A DNA stretch of 64,000 nucleotides from Streptomyces coeruleorubidus (GTDB lineage Bacteria; Actinomycetota; Actinomycetes; Streptomycetales; Streptomycetaceae). This document shows positions 32,285 to 45,701 of this stretch, one piece after another. The translations under genes and the position numbers were made by a program. Under the pieces are notes generated by a model, which searched no databases, was not told the origin of the DNA, and worked only from the letters and a program-made list of their open reading frames with translations. The stretch lies in NCBI RefSeq assembly GCF_008705135.1, contig NZ_CP023694.1:5561001-5625000 (forward strand), read 5' to 3'. Numbering within the stretch: the first letter of the stretch is position 1; every line of letters begins with the position of its first letter.

Positions 32285-35200
32285 TTGGCCGCCTCGCGCA
32301 ACGCCTCGACCGCGAATACGAACAACGCCGCCAGCACTGCCCCGCTGCGCATCTCTTTTGCAAAGATCAAGGAGCCTCTTGAGGTTCCGAACCTGCTCGC
32401 GCTGCAGACCGAGAGCTTCGACTGGCTGCTCGGCAACACCGCCTGGCAGAGTCGGGTCGAGGAGGCTCTCGAGAACGGTCAGGACGTCCCCACCAAGTCC
32501 GGGCTCGAGGAGATCTTCGAGGAGATCTCCCCGATCGAGGACTTCAGCGGGTCGATGTCGCTGACCTTCCGCGACCACCGCTTCGAGCCGCCGAAGAACT
32601 CGATCGACGAGTGCAAGGAGCGCGACTTCACGTACGCGGCCCCGCTCTTCGTCACCGCCGAGTTCACCAACAACGAGACCGGCGAGATCAAGTCCCAGAC
32701 GGTCTTCATGGGCGACTTCCCGCTCATGACGAACAAGGGCACCTTCGTCATCAACGGCACCGAGCGTGTCGTGGTGTCGCAGCTCGTCCGTTCGCCCGGT
32801 GTCTACTTCGACTCCTCCATCGACAAGACGTCCGACAAGGACATCTTCTCCGCCAAGATCATCCCGTCCCGGGGTGCCTGGCTGGAGATGGAGATCGACA
32901 AGCGCGACATGGTCGGTGTCCGCATCGACCGCAAGCGCAAGCAGTCCGTCACCGTCCTGCTCAAGGCGCTCGGCTGGACCACCGAGCAGATCCTCGAGGA
33001 GTTCGGCGAGTACGAGTCCATGCGCGCCACCCTGGAGAAGGACCACACCCAGGGCCAGGACGACGCGCTGCTCGACATCTACCGCAAGCTGCGCCCGGGC
33101 GAGCCCCCCACGCGTGAGGCCGCGCAGACGCTGCTCGAGAACCTCTACTTCAACCCCAAGCGCTACGACCTGGCCAAGGTCGGCCGCTACAAGGTCAACA
33201 AGAAGCTGGGTACCGACACCCCGCTGGACGCCGGGATCCTGACCGTCGAGGACATCATCGCGACGATCAAGTACCTGGTGAAGCTGCACGCCGGCGAGAC
33301 CGAGACGGTCGGTGACAACGGCACGTCCGTGGTCGTCGAGACCGACGACATCGACCACTTCGGCAACCGCCGCCTGCGCAGCGTCGGCGAGCTCATCCAG
33401 AACCAGGTCCGTACGGGTCTGGCGCGTATGGAGCGTGTCGTCCGCGAGCGGATGACGACCCAGGACGTCGAGGCGATCACGCCGCAGACCCTGATCAACA
33501 TCCGGCCGGTCGTCGCCTCCATCAAGGAGTTCTTCGGCACCAGCCAGCTGTCCCAGTTCATGGACCAGAACAACCCGCTGTCGGGTCTGACGCACAAGCG
33601 GCGTCTGTCCGCGCTCGGCCCGGGTGGTCTGTCCCGTGAGCGGGCCGGCTTCGAGGTCCGTGACGTGCACCCCTCGCACTACGGCCGCATGTGTCCGATC
33701 GAGACCCCTGAAGGCCCGAACATCGGCCTGATCGGCTCGCTCGCCTCCTACGGCCGGGTCAACGCGTTCGGTTTTGTCGAGACCCCGTACCGCAAGGTGT
33801 TCGAGGGCCAGGTCACCGACGAGGTCGACTACCTGACCGCCGACGAGGAGGACCGCTTCGTCATCGCGCAGGCCAACGCGCCGCTGACGGACGACCTCCG
33901 CTTCGCCGAGGCCCGCGTCCTGGTCCGCCGCAAGGGCGGCGAGGTCGACTACGTCGGCGGCGAGGACGTGGACTACATGGACGTCTCGCCGCGCCAGATG
34001 GTGTCGGTCGCGACCGCCATGATCCCCTTCCTGGAGCACGACGACGCCAACCGTGCCCTCATGGGCGCGAACATGATGCGCCAGGCCGTTCCGCTGATCC
34101 AGGCGGAGGCCCCGCTCGTCGGCACCGGCATGGAGTACCGCTCCGCGGTCGACGCCGGCGACGTGGTCAAGGCCGAGAAGGCCGGTGTGGTCCAGGAGGT
34201 CTCCGCGGACTACATCACCACCGCCAACGACGACGGCACGTACATCACGTACCGCCTGGCCAAGTTCGCCCGCTCCAACCAGGGCACCTCGGTCAACCAG
34301 AAGGTCATCGTGGCCGAGGGCGACCGGATCATCGAGGGCCAGGTCCTCGCCGACGGTCCGGCCACCCAGCAGGGCGAGATGGCGCTGGGCAAGAACCTGC
34401 TCGTGGCGTTCATGCCGTGGGAGGGTCACAACTACGAGGACGCGATCATCCTGTCGCAGCGCCTCGTGCAGGACGACGTCCTCTCCTCGATCCACATCGA
34501 GGAGCACGAGGTCGACGCCCGTGACACCAAGCTCGGCCCCGAGGAGATCACCCGGGACATCCCGAACGTCTCCGAGGAGGTCCTCGCCGACCTCGACGAG
34601 CGCGGCATCATCCGTATCGGTGCCGAGGTCATCGCCGGTGACATCCTCGTCGGCAAGGTCACGCCCAAGGGTGAGACCGAGCTGACGCCGGAGGAGCGCC
34701 TGCTGCGCGCGATCTTCGGTGAGAAGGCCCGTGAGGTCCGTGACACCTCGCTGAAGGTGCCGCACGGCGAGACCGGCAAGGTCATCGGTGTGCGCGTCTT
34801 CGACCGCGAGGAGGGCGACGAGCTTCCCCCCGGTGTGAACCAGCTGGTGCGCGTCTACGTCGCGCAGAAGCGCAAGATCACCGACGGTGACAAGCTCGCC
34901 GGCCGCCACGGCAACAAGGGCGTCATCTCGAAGATCCTGCCGATCGAGGACATGCCGTTCCTGGAGGACGGCACCCCGGTCGACATCATCCTCAACCCGC
35001 TCGGTGTCCCGTCCCGAATGAACCCGGGACAGGTGCTGGAGATCCACCTCGGCTGGCTCGCCAGCCAGGGCTGGGACGTCTCCGGTCTCGCCGAGGAGTG
35101 GGCGCAGCGCCTCCAGGCCATCGACGCCGACCAGGTCCCGCCGCGGACCAACGTCGCGACGCCGGTCTTCGACGGTGCCCGCGAGGACGAGCTGGCCGGC

Positions 35201-35770
35201 CTGCTGGAGCACACCATCCCGAACCGCGACGGCGAGCGCATGGTGCTCCCGTCCGGCAAGGCGCGGCTGTTCGACGGCCGCTCCGGTGAGCCGTTCCCGG
35301 AGCCGATCTCGGTCGGCTACATGTACATCCTGAAGCTGCACCACCTGGTCGACGACAAGCTGCACGCCCGTTCGACCGGCCCGTACTCCATGATCACCCA
35401 GCAGCCGCTGGGTGGTAAGGCTCAGTTCGGTGGCCAGCGGTTCGGCGAGATGGAGGTGTGGGCACTCGAGGCGTACGGCGCCGCCTACGCGCTCCAGGAG
35501 CTGTTGACCATCAAGTCCGACGACGTCACCGGCCGCGTGAAGGTCTACGAGGCCATCGTCAAGGGCGAGAACATCCCCGAGCCCGGCATCCCCGAGTCCT
35601 TCAAGGTGCTCATCAAGGAGATGCAGTCTCTCTGCCTGAACGTGGAGGTGCTGTCCAGCGACGGTATGTCCATCGAGATGCGTGACACCGACGAGGACGT
35701 CTTCCGCGCTGCGGAGGAGCTCGGCATCGACCTGTCCCGGCGCGAGCCGAGCAGCGTCGAAGAGGTCTGA
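32285..35770 (+). CDS. rpoB: RNA polymerase beta subunit
   Basis: A 1161-residue catalytic subunit. I start at TTG 32285, which gives M-A-A-S-R-N-A-S-T-A as I recall for S. coelicolor RpoB and the same length; GGAAGG lies 8 nt before it, and the longer GTG frame from 32213 reads leader RNA. The rifampicin region reads SQFMDQNNPLSGLTHKRRLS with D427, H437 and S442 as in sensitive strains. The C-terminal clamp block GGKAQFGGQRFGEMEVWALE is intact. Followed by rpoC after 93 nt. Confidence 0.97.
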   Translation: MAASRNASTANTNNAASTAPLRISFAKIKEPLEVPNLLALQTESFDWLLGNTAWQSRVEEALENGQDVPTKSGLEEIFEEISPIEDFSGSMSLTFRDHRFEPPKNSIDECKERDFTYAAPLFVTAEFTNNETGEIKSQTVFMGDFPLMTNKGTFVINGTERVVVSQLVRSPGVYFDSSIDKTSDKDIFSAKIIPSRGAWLEMEIDKRDMVGVRIDRKRKQSVTVLLKALGWTTEQILEEFGEYESMRATLEKDHTQGQDDALLDIYRKLRPGEPPTREAAQTLLENLYFNPKRYDLAKVGRYKVNKKLGTDTPLDAGILTVEDIIATIKYLVKLHAGETETVGDNGTSVVVETDDIDHFGNRRLRSVGELIQNQVRTGLARMERVVRERMTTQDVEAITPQTLINIRPVVASIKEFFGTSQLSQFMDQNNPLSGLTHKRRLSALGPGGLSRERAGFEVRDVHPSHYGRMCPIETPEGPNIGLIGSLASYGRVNAFGFVETPYRKVFEGQVTDEVDYLTADEEDRFVIAQANAPLTDDLRFAEARVLVRRKGGEVDYVGGEDVDYMDVSPRQMVSVATAMIPFLEHDDANRALMGANMMRQAVPLIQAEAPLVGTGMEYRSAVDAGDVVKAEKAGVVQEVSADYITTANDDGTYITYRLAKFARSNQGTSVNQKVIVAEGDRIIEGQVLADGPATQQGEMALGKNLLVAFMPWEGHNYEDAIILSQRLVQDDVLSSIHIEEHEVDARDTKLGPEEITRDIPNVSEEVLADLDERGIIRIGAEVIAGDILVGKVTPKGETELTPEERLLRAIFGEKAREVRDTSLKVPHGETGKVIGVRVFDREEGDELPPGVNQLVRVYVAQKRKITDGDKLAGRHGNKGVISKILPIEDMPFLEDGTPVDIILNPLGVPSRMNPGQVLEIHLGWLASQGWDVSGLAEEWAQRLQAIDADQVPPRTNVATPVFDGAREDELAGLLEHTIPNRDGERMVLPSGKARLFDGRSGEPFPEPISVGYMYILKLHHLVDDKLHARSTGPYSMITQQPLGGKAQFGGQRFGEMEVWALEAYGAAYALQELLTIKSDDVTGRVKVYEAIVKGENIPEPGIPESFKVLIKEMQSLCLNVEVLSSDGMSIEMRDTDEDVFRAAEELGIDLSRREPSSVEEV

Positions 35771-35863
35771 CGGGAGTTCGGCGGCCTTCGTCATGAAGGC
35801 CGCCGGCCCCAGGACCCCCGTATCAGACCAAAGACTTACAACCCTGAGAGGGATTGACGCATA

Positions 35864-39763
<3,900 letters not shown>

Positions 39764-39782
39764 GGCGTAGGTCAGAGTCACT

Positions 39783-39816
39783 GAAGGGCGGTCACCTCTC
39801 GGGGTGGCCGCCCTTC
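39783..39816 (+). terminator. Terminator after rpoC
   Basis: A 14-bp stem GAAGGGCGGTCACC/GGTGGCCGCCCTTC with one G-U and a 6-nt loop. Confidence 0.88.
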
Positions 39817-39901
39817 GGCGTGTCCGCGGGGACGCGCCGGTGCCAGAAGGGCCGCCAGGGCGCATCATGGAGGGACTCCGCGCTCCGGGGAGGTGCACGA
39901 C

Positions 39902-40423
39902 GTGTCCCAGCCGCCCTATCCCTCCTGGCAGCCCTGGCAGGGCCCCAGTGCCCCGTCCATGCTCGCCTCGCATGCCGATCGGGAGCGGGCCGTGGACGTG
40001 CTCAGAGCAGGGTACGGCGAGGGGCGGATGGAGCACGGTGAGTTCGAGAAGCGGGTGGCGCGGGCGTACGCGGCGCGGACCGTGGGTGAGCTGGCGGTGC
40101 TCGTCGCCGATCTGCCTCAGGGGCCTGTGCCGCAGCCGGCCGGGGTGATGCCCGTGCCGCGGACGTTTCTGCCCGTGCCGCGGCCGCAGACGAACGGGAA
40201 GGCGGTGGCGGCCGGCGTGTGCGGGCTGCTGTGTGTGCCGACCATGGGGCTGACGGGGATCCCGGCCGTGGTGCTGGGGCACGTGGCGCGGGCCGAGATC
40301 CGCAGCCGGGGGGAGCTGGGGGACGGGCTCGCGCTGACCGGTCTCGTACTGGGGTGGTTGTCCACCGTCGGCTGGGCACTCGTCATGGTGTTGCTGACGG
40401 TGGTGTCCATCGCGGCGGGGTGA
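39902..40423 (+). CDS. DUF1707 / DUF4190 membrane protein
   Basis: A 173-residue protein. Residues ~18-70 are a DUF1707 domain (ASHADRERAVDVLRAGYGEG, then the R-M-E-H-G-E-F-E-K-R pattern). Two hydrophobic segments at the C-terminus (about 100-130 and 145-170) match DUF4190. Such proteins are common in Streptomyces and of unknown function. I chose GTG 39902 because GGGGAGG ends 8 nt before it; GTG 39893 would overlap that site. It lies between rpoC and the str operon in the same direction. Confidence 0.8.
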   Translation: MSQPPYPSWQPWQGPSAPSMLASHADRERAVDVLRAGYGEGRMEHGEFEKRVARAYAARTVGELAVLVADLPQGPVPQPAGVMPVPRTFLPVPRPQTNGKAVAAGVCGLLCVPTMGLTGIPAVVLGHVARAEIRSRGELGDGLALTGLVLGWLSTVGWALVMVLLTVVSIAAG

Positions 40424-40762
40424 CGCGCAGGGCTGCGCGAAATGTGCGCAAATCGGACAGCCGTCATCGAATTGAAGATCGACAACGGCCGGGGGTCTTG
40501 ACATGCCCCGTATGGCGATGCGGCCGGCATCCATTTGTTTTGACCGCAGCCAATGCGATAGGTACGCTCAGACCTTGTGCCTGGGGTGTGCCCTGGCTCT
40601 CGTGCGTGCCATGAACCGCACGTCGAGCTGATACCGGCCACCGTAATCCGCGCTTAATTCTGCCTGGCAGCGGGAGTTCGCGGGATTCGACACACCCGAC
40701 CGCGTGGGTCGGCGACGTTCCAGGTTAGCTTCACCTATCGGCACACAGAAACCGGAGAAGTA
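40424..40762 (+). promoter_or_regulatory. rpsL promoter and str-operon leader
   Basis: TTGACC at 40540-40545 and TACGCT at 40563-40568 (spacer 17) form a good promoter, with another isolated TTGACA at 40498. The resulting leader of ~190 nt contains a 25-nt element at 40688-40712 that is also in the rpsJ leader (24/25 identity). Its hairpin is CCGACC/GGTCGG (40696-40701 with 40707-40712). No gene is supported here. Confidence 0.65.
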
Positions 40763-41134
40763 GTGCCTACGATCCAGCAGCTGGTCCGCAAGGGCCGGCA
40801 GGACAAGGTCGAGAAGAACAAGACGCCCGCACTCGAGGGTTCCCCTCAGCGTCGTGGCGTCTGCACGCGTGTGTTCACGACCACCCCGAAGAAGCCGAAC
40901 TCGGCCCTGCGTAAGGTCGCGCGTGTGCGTCTGACCAGCGGGATCGAGGTCACCGCTTACATTCCGGGTGAGGGACACAACCTGCAGGAGCACTCCATCG
41001 TGCTCGTGCGCGGCGGCCGTGTGAAGGACCTGCCGGGTGTTCGCTACAAGATCATCCGCGGTTCGCTCGACACCCAGGGTGTCAAGAACCGCAAGCAGGC
41101 CCGCAGCCGCTACGGCGCCAAGAAGGAGAAGTAA
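40763..41134 (+). CDS. rpsL: 30S ribosomal protein S12
   Basis: A 123-residue decoding-centre protein. Streptomycin-related positions are wild type: K43 in TTPKKPNSAL, K88 and P91 in GGRVKDLPGVR. GTG start with GGAGAAG upstream. First gene of the str operon; rpsG follows after 2 nt. Confidence 0.98.
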   Translation: MPTIQQLVRKGRQDKVEKNKTPALEGSPQRRGVCTRVFTTTPKKPNSALRKVARVRLTSGIEVTAYIPGEGHNLQEHSIVLVRGGRVKDLPGVRYKIIRGSLDTQGVKNRKQARSRYGAKKEK

Positions 41135-41136
41135 GA

Positions 41137-41607
41137 ATGCCTCGTAAGGGCCCCGCCCCGAAGCGCCCGGTCATCATCGACCCGGTCTACGGTTCTCCTC
41201 TGGTGACCTCCCTGATCAACAAGGTGCTGCTGAACGGCAAGCGCTCCACCGCCGAGCGCATCGTCTACGGTGCCATGGAGGGTCTGCGCGAGAAGACCGG
41301 CAACGACCCGGTCATCACGCTGAAGCGCGCTCTCGAGAACATCAAGCCGACCCTCGAGGTCAAGTCCCGCCGTGTCGGTGGTGCCACCTACCAGGTGCCG
41401 GTCGAGGTCAAGCCCGGCCGCGCCAACACGCTGGCGCTGCGCTGGCTGGTCGGTTACTCCCGCGCCCGTCGCGAGAAGACCATGACCGAGCGTCTCCTCA
41501 ACGAGCTTCTCGATGCCTCCAACGGCCTCGGTGCGGCCGTGAAGAAGCGCGAGGACACCCACAAGATGGCCGAGTCCAACAAGGCCTTCGCGCACTACCG
41601 CTGGTAG
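41137..41607 (+). CDS. rpsG: 30S ribosomal protein S7
   Basis: A 156-residue primary 16S rRNA-binding protein that organises the 30S head. N-terminal MPRKGPAPKRPVIIDPVYGS, then LINKVLLNGKRSTAERIVYG, and the C-terminal helix ending AFAHYRW. In enterobacteria S7 represses the str mRNA; whether it does so here is unknown. fusA follows after 39 nt. Confidence 0.98.
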   Translation: MPRKGPAPKRPVIIDPVYGSPLVTSLINKVLLNGKRSTAERIVYGAMEGLREKTGNDPVITLKRALENIKPTLEVKSRRVGGATYQVPVEVKPGRANTLALRWLVGYSRARREKTMTERLLNELLDASNGLGAAVKKREDTHKMAESNKAFAHYRW

Positions 41608-41646
41608 TCGCTACCCACATCGAGACCGAGAGAAGACTGAAGCCTT

Positions 41647-43773
41647 ATGGCTACCACTTCACTTGACCTGGCCAAGGTCCGCAACATCGGGATCATGGCC
41701 CACATCGACGCGGGCAAGACGACCACCACCGAGCGGATCCTGTTCTACACCGGCGTTTCCTACAAGATCGGTGAGGTCCACGACGGCGCTGCCACCATGG
41801 ACTGGATGGAGCAGGAGCAGGAGCGTGGCATCACGATCACCTCTGCTGCCACCACCTGTCACTGGCCGCTCGAGGACAACGACTACACCATCAACATCAT
41901 CGACACCCCGGGTCACGTCGACTTCACCGTCGAGGTGGAGCGCTCCCTGCGCGTGCTCGACGGTGCCGTGACGGTGTTCGACGGTGTCGCCGGCGTTGAG
42001 CCCCAGTCCGAGACGGTGTGGCGTCAGGCGGACCGCTACGGCGTTCCGCGGATCTGCTTCGTCAACAAGCTCGACCGCACCGGAGCCGAGTTCCACCGCT
42101 GCGTCGACATGATCAGCGACCGTCTGGGCGCGCAGCCGCTGGTCATGCAGCTGCCGATCGGTGCCGAGGCGGACTTCAAGGGCGTCATCGACCTCGTGAC
42201 GATGAAGGCCCTGGTCTGGTCGGCCGAGGCGACCAAGGGTGAGATGTACGACACCGTCGACATCCCGGACACCCACGTCGAGGCTGCCGAGGAGTACCGC
42301 GGCAAGCTGCTCGAGGCCGTCGCCGAGAACGACGAAGAGCTGATGGAGCTGTACCTGGAGGGCACCGAGCCCACCGTGGAGCAGCTCTACGCCGCGATCC
42401 GTCGCATCACCATCGCGTCCGGCAAGGGCGGCGGCACCACCGTCACCCCCGTGTTCTGCGGTACCGCGTTCAAGAACAAGGGCGTTCAGCCCCTGCTCGA
42501 CGCGGTCGTGCGCTACCTGCCCACTCCGCTCGACGTCGAGGCCATCGAGGGCCACGACGTCAAGGACCCGGAGAAGGTCGTCGCGCGCAAGCCGTCGGAC
42601 GAGGAGCCCCTCTCCGCGCTCGCGTTCAAGATCATGAGCGACCCGCACCTCGGCAAGCTCACCTTCGTCCGCGTGTACTCCGGCCGTCTTCACTCCGGCA
42701 CCCAGGTGCTGAACTCGGTGAAGGGCAAGAAGGAGCGCATCGGCAAGATCTACCGCATGCACGCGAACAAGCGTGAGGAGATCGAGTCGGTGGGCGCCGG
42801 CGACATCGTCGCCGTCATGGGCCTGAAGCAGACCACCACCGGTGAGACGCTGTCGGACGACAAGAACCCGGTCATCCTGGAGTCCATGGACTTCCCGGCG
42901 CCGGTCATCCAGGTCGCCATCGAGCCCAAGTCGAAGGGCGACCAGGAGAAGCTGGGCGTCGCGATCCAGCGCCTGGCCGAGGAGGACCCGTCCTTCCAGG
43001 TCCACTCGGACGAGGAGACCGGCCAGACCATCATCGGTGGTATGGGCGAGCTGCACCTCGAGGTGCTGGTCGACCGTATGCGCCGTGAGTTCAAGGTCGA
43101 GGCCAACGTCGGCAAGCCGCAGGTCGCGTACCGCGAGACCATTCGCAAGGCCGTCGAGAAGGTCGAGTTCACCCACAAGAAGCAGACGGGTGGTACCGGC
43201 CAGTTCGCCCGCGTCATCATCGCGATCGAGCCGATCGAGGGCGGCGACGCCTCGTACGAGTTCGTCAACAAGGTGACCGGTGGCCGTGTGCCGAAGGAGT
43301 ACATTCCTTCGGTGGACGCCGGTGCGCAGGAGGCCATGCAGTTCGGCATCCTCGCCGGTTACGAGATGACCGGTGTCCGCGTGACGCTGCTCGACGGTGC
43401 CTACCACGAGGTCGACTCCTCCGAGCTCGCGTTCAAGATCGCCGGTTCGCAGGCCTTCAAGGAGGCCGCGCGCAAGGCCAGCCCCGTGCTGCTCGAGCCG
43501 ATGATGGCCGTAGAGGTCACCACGCCCGATGACTACATGGGTGAGGTCGTCGGCGACATCAACTCCCGCCGTGGCCAGATCCAGGCCATGGAGGAGCGGG
43601 CCGGTGCCCGCGTCGTGAAGGGCCTCGTGCCCCTTTCGGAGATGTTCGGTTACGTCGGCGACCTGCGCAGCAAGACGTCCGGCCGTGCCAGCTACTCCAT
43701 GCAGTTCGACTCCTACGCCGAGGTTCCCAGGAACGTCGCCGAGGAGATCATCGCGAAGGCCAAGGGCGAGTAA
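41647..43773 (+). CDS. fusA: Elongation factor G
   Basis: A 708-residue translocation GTPase. G motifs AHIDAGKTTTTERIL, DTPGHVDF and NKLDRTGA are present, followed by domains II-V, with GGMGELHLEVLVDRM near the domain III/IV region and the Q-T-G-G-T-G-Q-F-A-R block in domain IV. Length is normal. Complete and in the canonical place between rpsG and tuf. Confidence 0.98.
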   Translation: MATTSLDLAKVRNIGIMAHIDAGKTTTTERILFYTGVSYKIGEVHDGAATMDWMEQEQERGITITSAATTCHWPLEDNDYTINIIDTPGHVDFTVEVERSLRVLDGAVTVFDGVAGVEPQSETVWRQADRYGVPRICFVNKLDRTGAEFHRCVDMISDRLGAQPLVMQLPIGAEADFKGVIDLVTMKALVWSAEATKGEMYDTVDIPDTHVEAAEEYRGKLLEAVAENDEELMELYLEGTEPTVEQLYAAIRRITIASGKGGGTTVTPVFCGTAFKNKGVQPLLDAVVRYLPTPLDVEAIEGHDVKDPEKVVARKPSDEEPLSALAFKIMSDPHLGKLTFVRVYSGRLHSGTQVLNSVKGKKERIGKIYRMHANKREEIESVGAGDIVAVMGLKQTTTGETLSDDKNPVILESMDFPAPVIQVAIEPKSKGDQEKLGVAIQRLAEEDPSFQVHSDEETGQTIIGGMGELHLEVLVDRMRREFKVEANVGKPQVAYRETIRKAVEKVEFTHKKQTGGTGQFARVIIAIEPIEGGDASYEFVNKVTGGRVPKEYIPSVDAGAQEAMQFGILAGYEMTGVRVTLLDGAYHEVDSSELAFKIAGSQAFKEAARKASPVLLEPMMAVEVTTPDDYMGEVVGDINSRRGQIQAMEERAGARVVKGLVPLSEMFGYVGDLRSKTSGRASYSMQFDSYAEVPRNVAEEIIAKAKGE

Positions 43774-43816
43774 CGCACCGCGTCTACACGCCGTAGGCTT
43801 GACTCCGGAGCCTTGA

Positions 43817-43851
43817 GGGGCATTCCGCCGCAATCATGGTGAGAATGCCCC
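43817..43851 (+). other. Hairpin in the fusA-tuf gap
   Basis: GGGGCATTC (43817-43825) pairs perfectly with GAATGCCCC (43843-43851), 17-nt loop, in the 156-nt spacer. It could be a partial terminator, an mRNA processing site or part of a tuf-specific leader; TTGACT at 43799 hints at a separate tuf promoter but no -10 fits. Confidence 0.5.
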
Positions 43852-43929
43852 GGGGCCCGGGCTTTCCAGCAAAGATCACCTGGCGCCGATGAGTAAGGCG
43901 TACCAGAACCACTCCACAGGAGGACCCCA

Positions 43930-45123
43930 GTGGCGAAGGCGAAGTTCGAGCGGACTAAGCCGCACGTCAACATCGGCACCATCGGTCACATCGACCACGG
44001 TAAGACGACCCTCACGGCCGCCATTACCAAGGTGCTGCACGACGCGTACCCGGACCTGAACGAGGCCTCGGCCTTCGACCAGATCGACAAGGCTCCTGAG
44101 GAGCGCCAGCGCGGTATCACCATCTCCATCGCGCACGTCGAGTACCAGACCGAGACGCGTCACTACGCCCACGTCGACTGCCCCGGTCACGCGGACTACA
44201 TCAAGAACATGATCACGGGTGCGGCGCAGATGGACGGCGCCATCCTCGTGGTCGCCGCCACCGACGGCCCGATGCCGCAGACCAAGGAGCACGTGCTCCT
44301 GGCCCGCCAGGTCGGCGTTCCGTACATCGTCGTCGCGCTGAACAAGGCCGACATGGTGGACGACGAGGAGATCCTGGAGCTCGTCGAGCTCGAGGTCCGT
44401 GAGCTCCTCTCCGAGTACGAGTTCCCGGGCGACGACGTTCCCGTCGTCAAGGTCTCCGCTCTGAAGGCCCTCGAGGGCGACAAGGAGTGGGGCAACTCCG
44501 TCCTCGAGCTCATGAACGCCGTCGACACCGCGATTCCGGAGCCGGAGCGCGACGTCGACAAGCCGTTCCTCATGCCGATCGAGGACGTCTTCACGATCAC
44601 CGGTCGCGGTACGGTCGTCACCGGCCGTATCGAGCGTGGTGTCCTGAAGGTCAACGAGACCGTCGACATCATCGGCATCAAGACCGAGAAGACCACCACC
44701 ACGGTCACCGGTATCGAGATGTTCCGGAAGCTCCTCGACGAGGGCCAGGCCGGTGAGAACGTCGGTCTGCTCCTCCGTGGCATCAAGCGCGAGGACGTCG
44801 AGCGCGGCCAGGTCATCATCAAGCCGGGCTCGGTCACCCCGCACACCGAGTTCGAGGCGCAGGCCTACATCCTGTCCAAGGACGAGGGTGGCCGCCACAC
44901 GCCGTTCTTCAACAACTACCGCCCGCAGTTCTACTTCCGTACGACGGACGTGACCGGCGTCGTGACCCTCCCCGAGGGCACCGAGATGGTCATGCCGGGT
45001 GACAACACCGAGATGAAGGTGGAGCTCATCCAGCCCGTCGCCATGGAGGAGGGCCTGAAGTTCGCCATCCGTGAGGGTGGCCGGACCGTGGGCGCCGGCC
45101 AGGTCACCAAGATCAACAAGTGA
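43930..45123 (+). CDS. tuf: Elongation factor Tu
   Basis: A 397-residue aminoacyl-tRNA-delivering GTPase. G motifs GHIDHGKTTL, DCPGHADY and NKADMVDD are intact, with RGITISIAHVEY in switch I. GTG start with AGGAGG 8 nt upstream. It is the regular (tuf1-type) EF-Tu of the str operon. A long terminator with a UUCG loop follows. Confidence 0.98.
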   Translation: MAKAKFERTKPHVNIGTIGHIDHGKTTLTAAITKVLHDAYPDLNEASAFDQIDKAPEERQRGITISIAHVEYQTETRHYAHVDCPGHADYIKNMITGAAQMDGAILVVAATDGPMPQTKEHVLLARQVGVPYIVVALNKADMVDDEEILELVELEVRELLSEYEFPGDDVPVVKVSALKALEGDKEWGNSVLELMNAVDTAIPEPERDVDKPFLMPIEDVFTITGRGTVVTGRIERGVLKVNETVDIIGIKTEKTTTTVTGIEMFRKLLDEGQAGENVGLLLRGIKREDVERGQVIIKPGSVTPHTEFEAQAYILSKDEGGRHTPFFNNYRPQFYFRTTDVTGVVTLPEGTEMVMPGDNTEMKVELIQPVAMEEGLKFAIREGGRTVGAGQVTKINK

Positions 45124-45168
45124 GTCTTCGGACTGGCTTGAGGGTCGACTGACCTGAGTGGCTCGGAG

Positions 45169-45198
45169 GGGCCCGTACGACTTCGGTCGTGCGGGCCC
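45169..45198. terminator. Terminator between tuf and the convergent membrane gene
   Basis: GGGCCCGTACGAC-TTCG-GTCGTGCGGGCCC, 13-bp stem with one G-U and a stable UUCG tetraloop, followed by TTCTGCTGTTT. Confidence 0.92.
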
Positions 45199-45221
45199 TT
45201 CTGCTGTTTCCGACGCCCGCT

Positions 45222-45620
45222 CTACGACGGCTGGGACGCGGCTTCGGCCGGTCCGAGGGCGAGGAGAACCAGGACCGTCACCCGCACGATGACGCCGCCG
45301 AGCAGGGCGGCGAGGAAGCCGTCGACGTGAAGGCCGTACTCCATGTCGGAGCCGAGCCAGGACACCAGCAACCAGATCAGGGTGTCCTGAGCGATGCCGA
45401 CCACGCCCAGGATCAGCAGGAGGACCGGGGGAGCGGTCCTGATGTCGCTCGGGTAGCTGTAGATCAGCTGGTTCACGATGAGGAAGACCGCGCCGGCGAG
45501 GACCACCTCCCACGGGGGCGAGTCGAGGATCGTGCTGATGCCGGGGAGGAGCACGGTGGCCAGTGTGACCCCGAGAAAGGTGCCGAGTACGCGTCTTCGC
45601 TTGTCCATGGGGCGGATCAT
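45222..45620 (-). CDS. Small membrane protein, phage-holin-4-like
   Basis: A 132-residue protein with about four hydrophobic helices (near 12-32, 38-55, 62-88 and 102-122). Layout resembles the YvlD/phage holin family IV membrane proteins that occur widely in bacterial chromosomes. An alternative ATG is residue 5 (45608). Convergent with tuf, sharing its terminator. Function unknown; not evidence of a prophage by itself. Confidence 0.65.
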   Translation of the reverse strand: MIRPMDKRRRVLGTFLGVTLATVLLPGISTILDSPPWEVVLAGAVFLIVNQLIYSYPSDIRTAPPVLLLILGVVGIAQDTLIWLLVSWLGSDMEYGLHVDGFLAALLGGVIVRVTVLVLLALGPAEAASQPS

Positions 45621-45701
45621 GACTTAGGGCATGTCTGGCGACAAGGTTCTGGCGTGTGCGGTTCCGGCATCACGATCGTGAGACGCGTTTCGTCCAGCTG
45701 G

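Noticed and set aside
33540..33640. Rifampicin-resistance mutation in rpoB
   Set aside because: D427, H437 and S442 are all wild type by eye.
40763..41134. Streptomycin-resistance mutation in rpsL
   Set aside because: K43, K88 and P91 are wild type.
41659..45513. Long minus-strand open frames opposite fusA and tuf
   Set aside because: Same codon-bias artefact; both sense genes are unmistakable.
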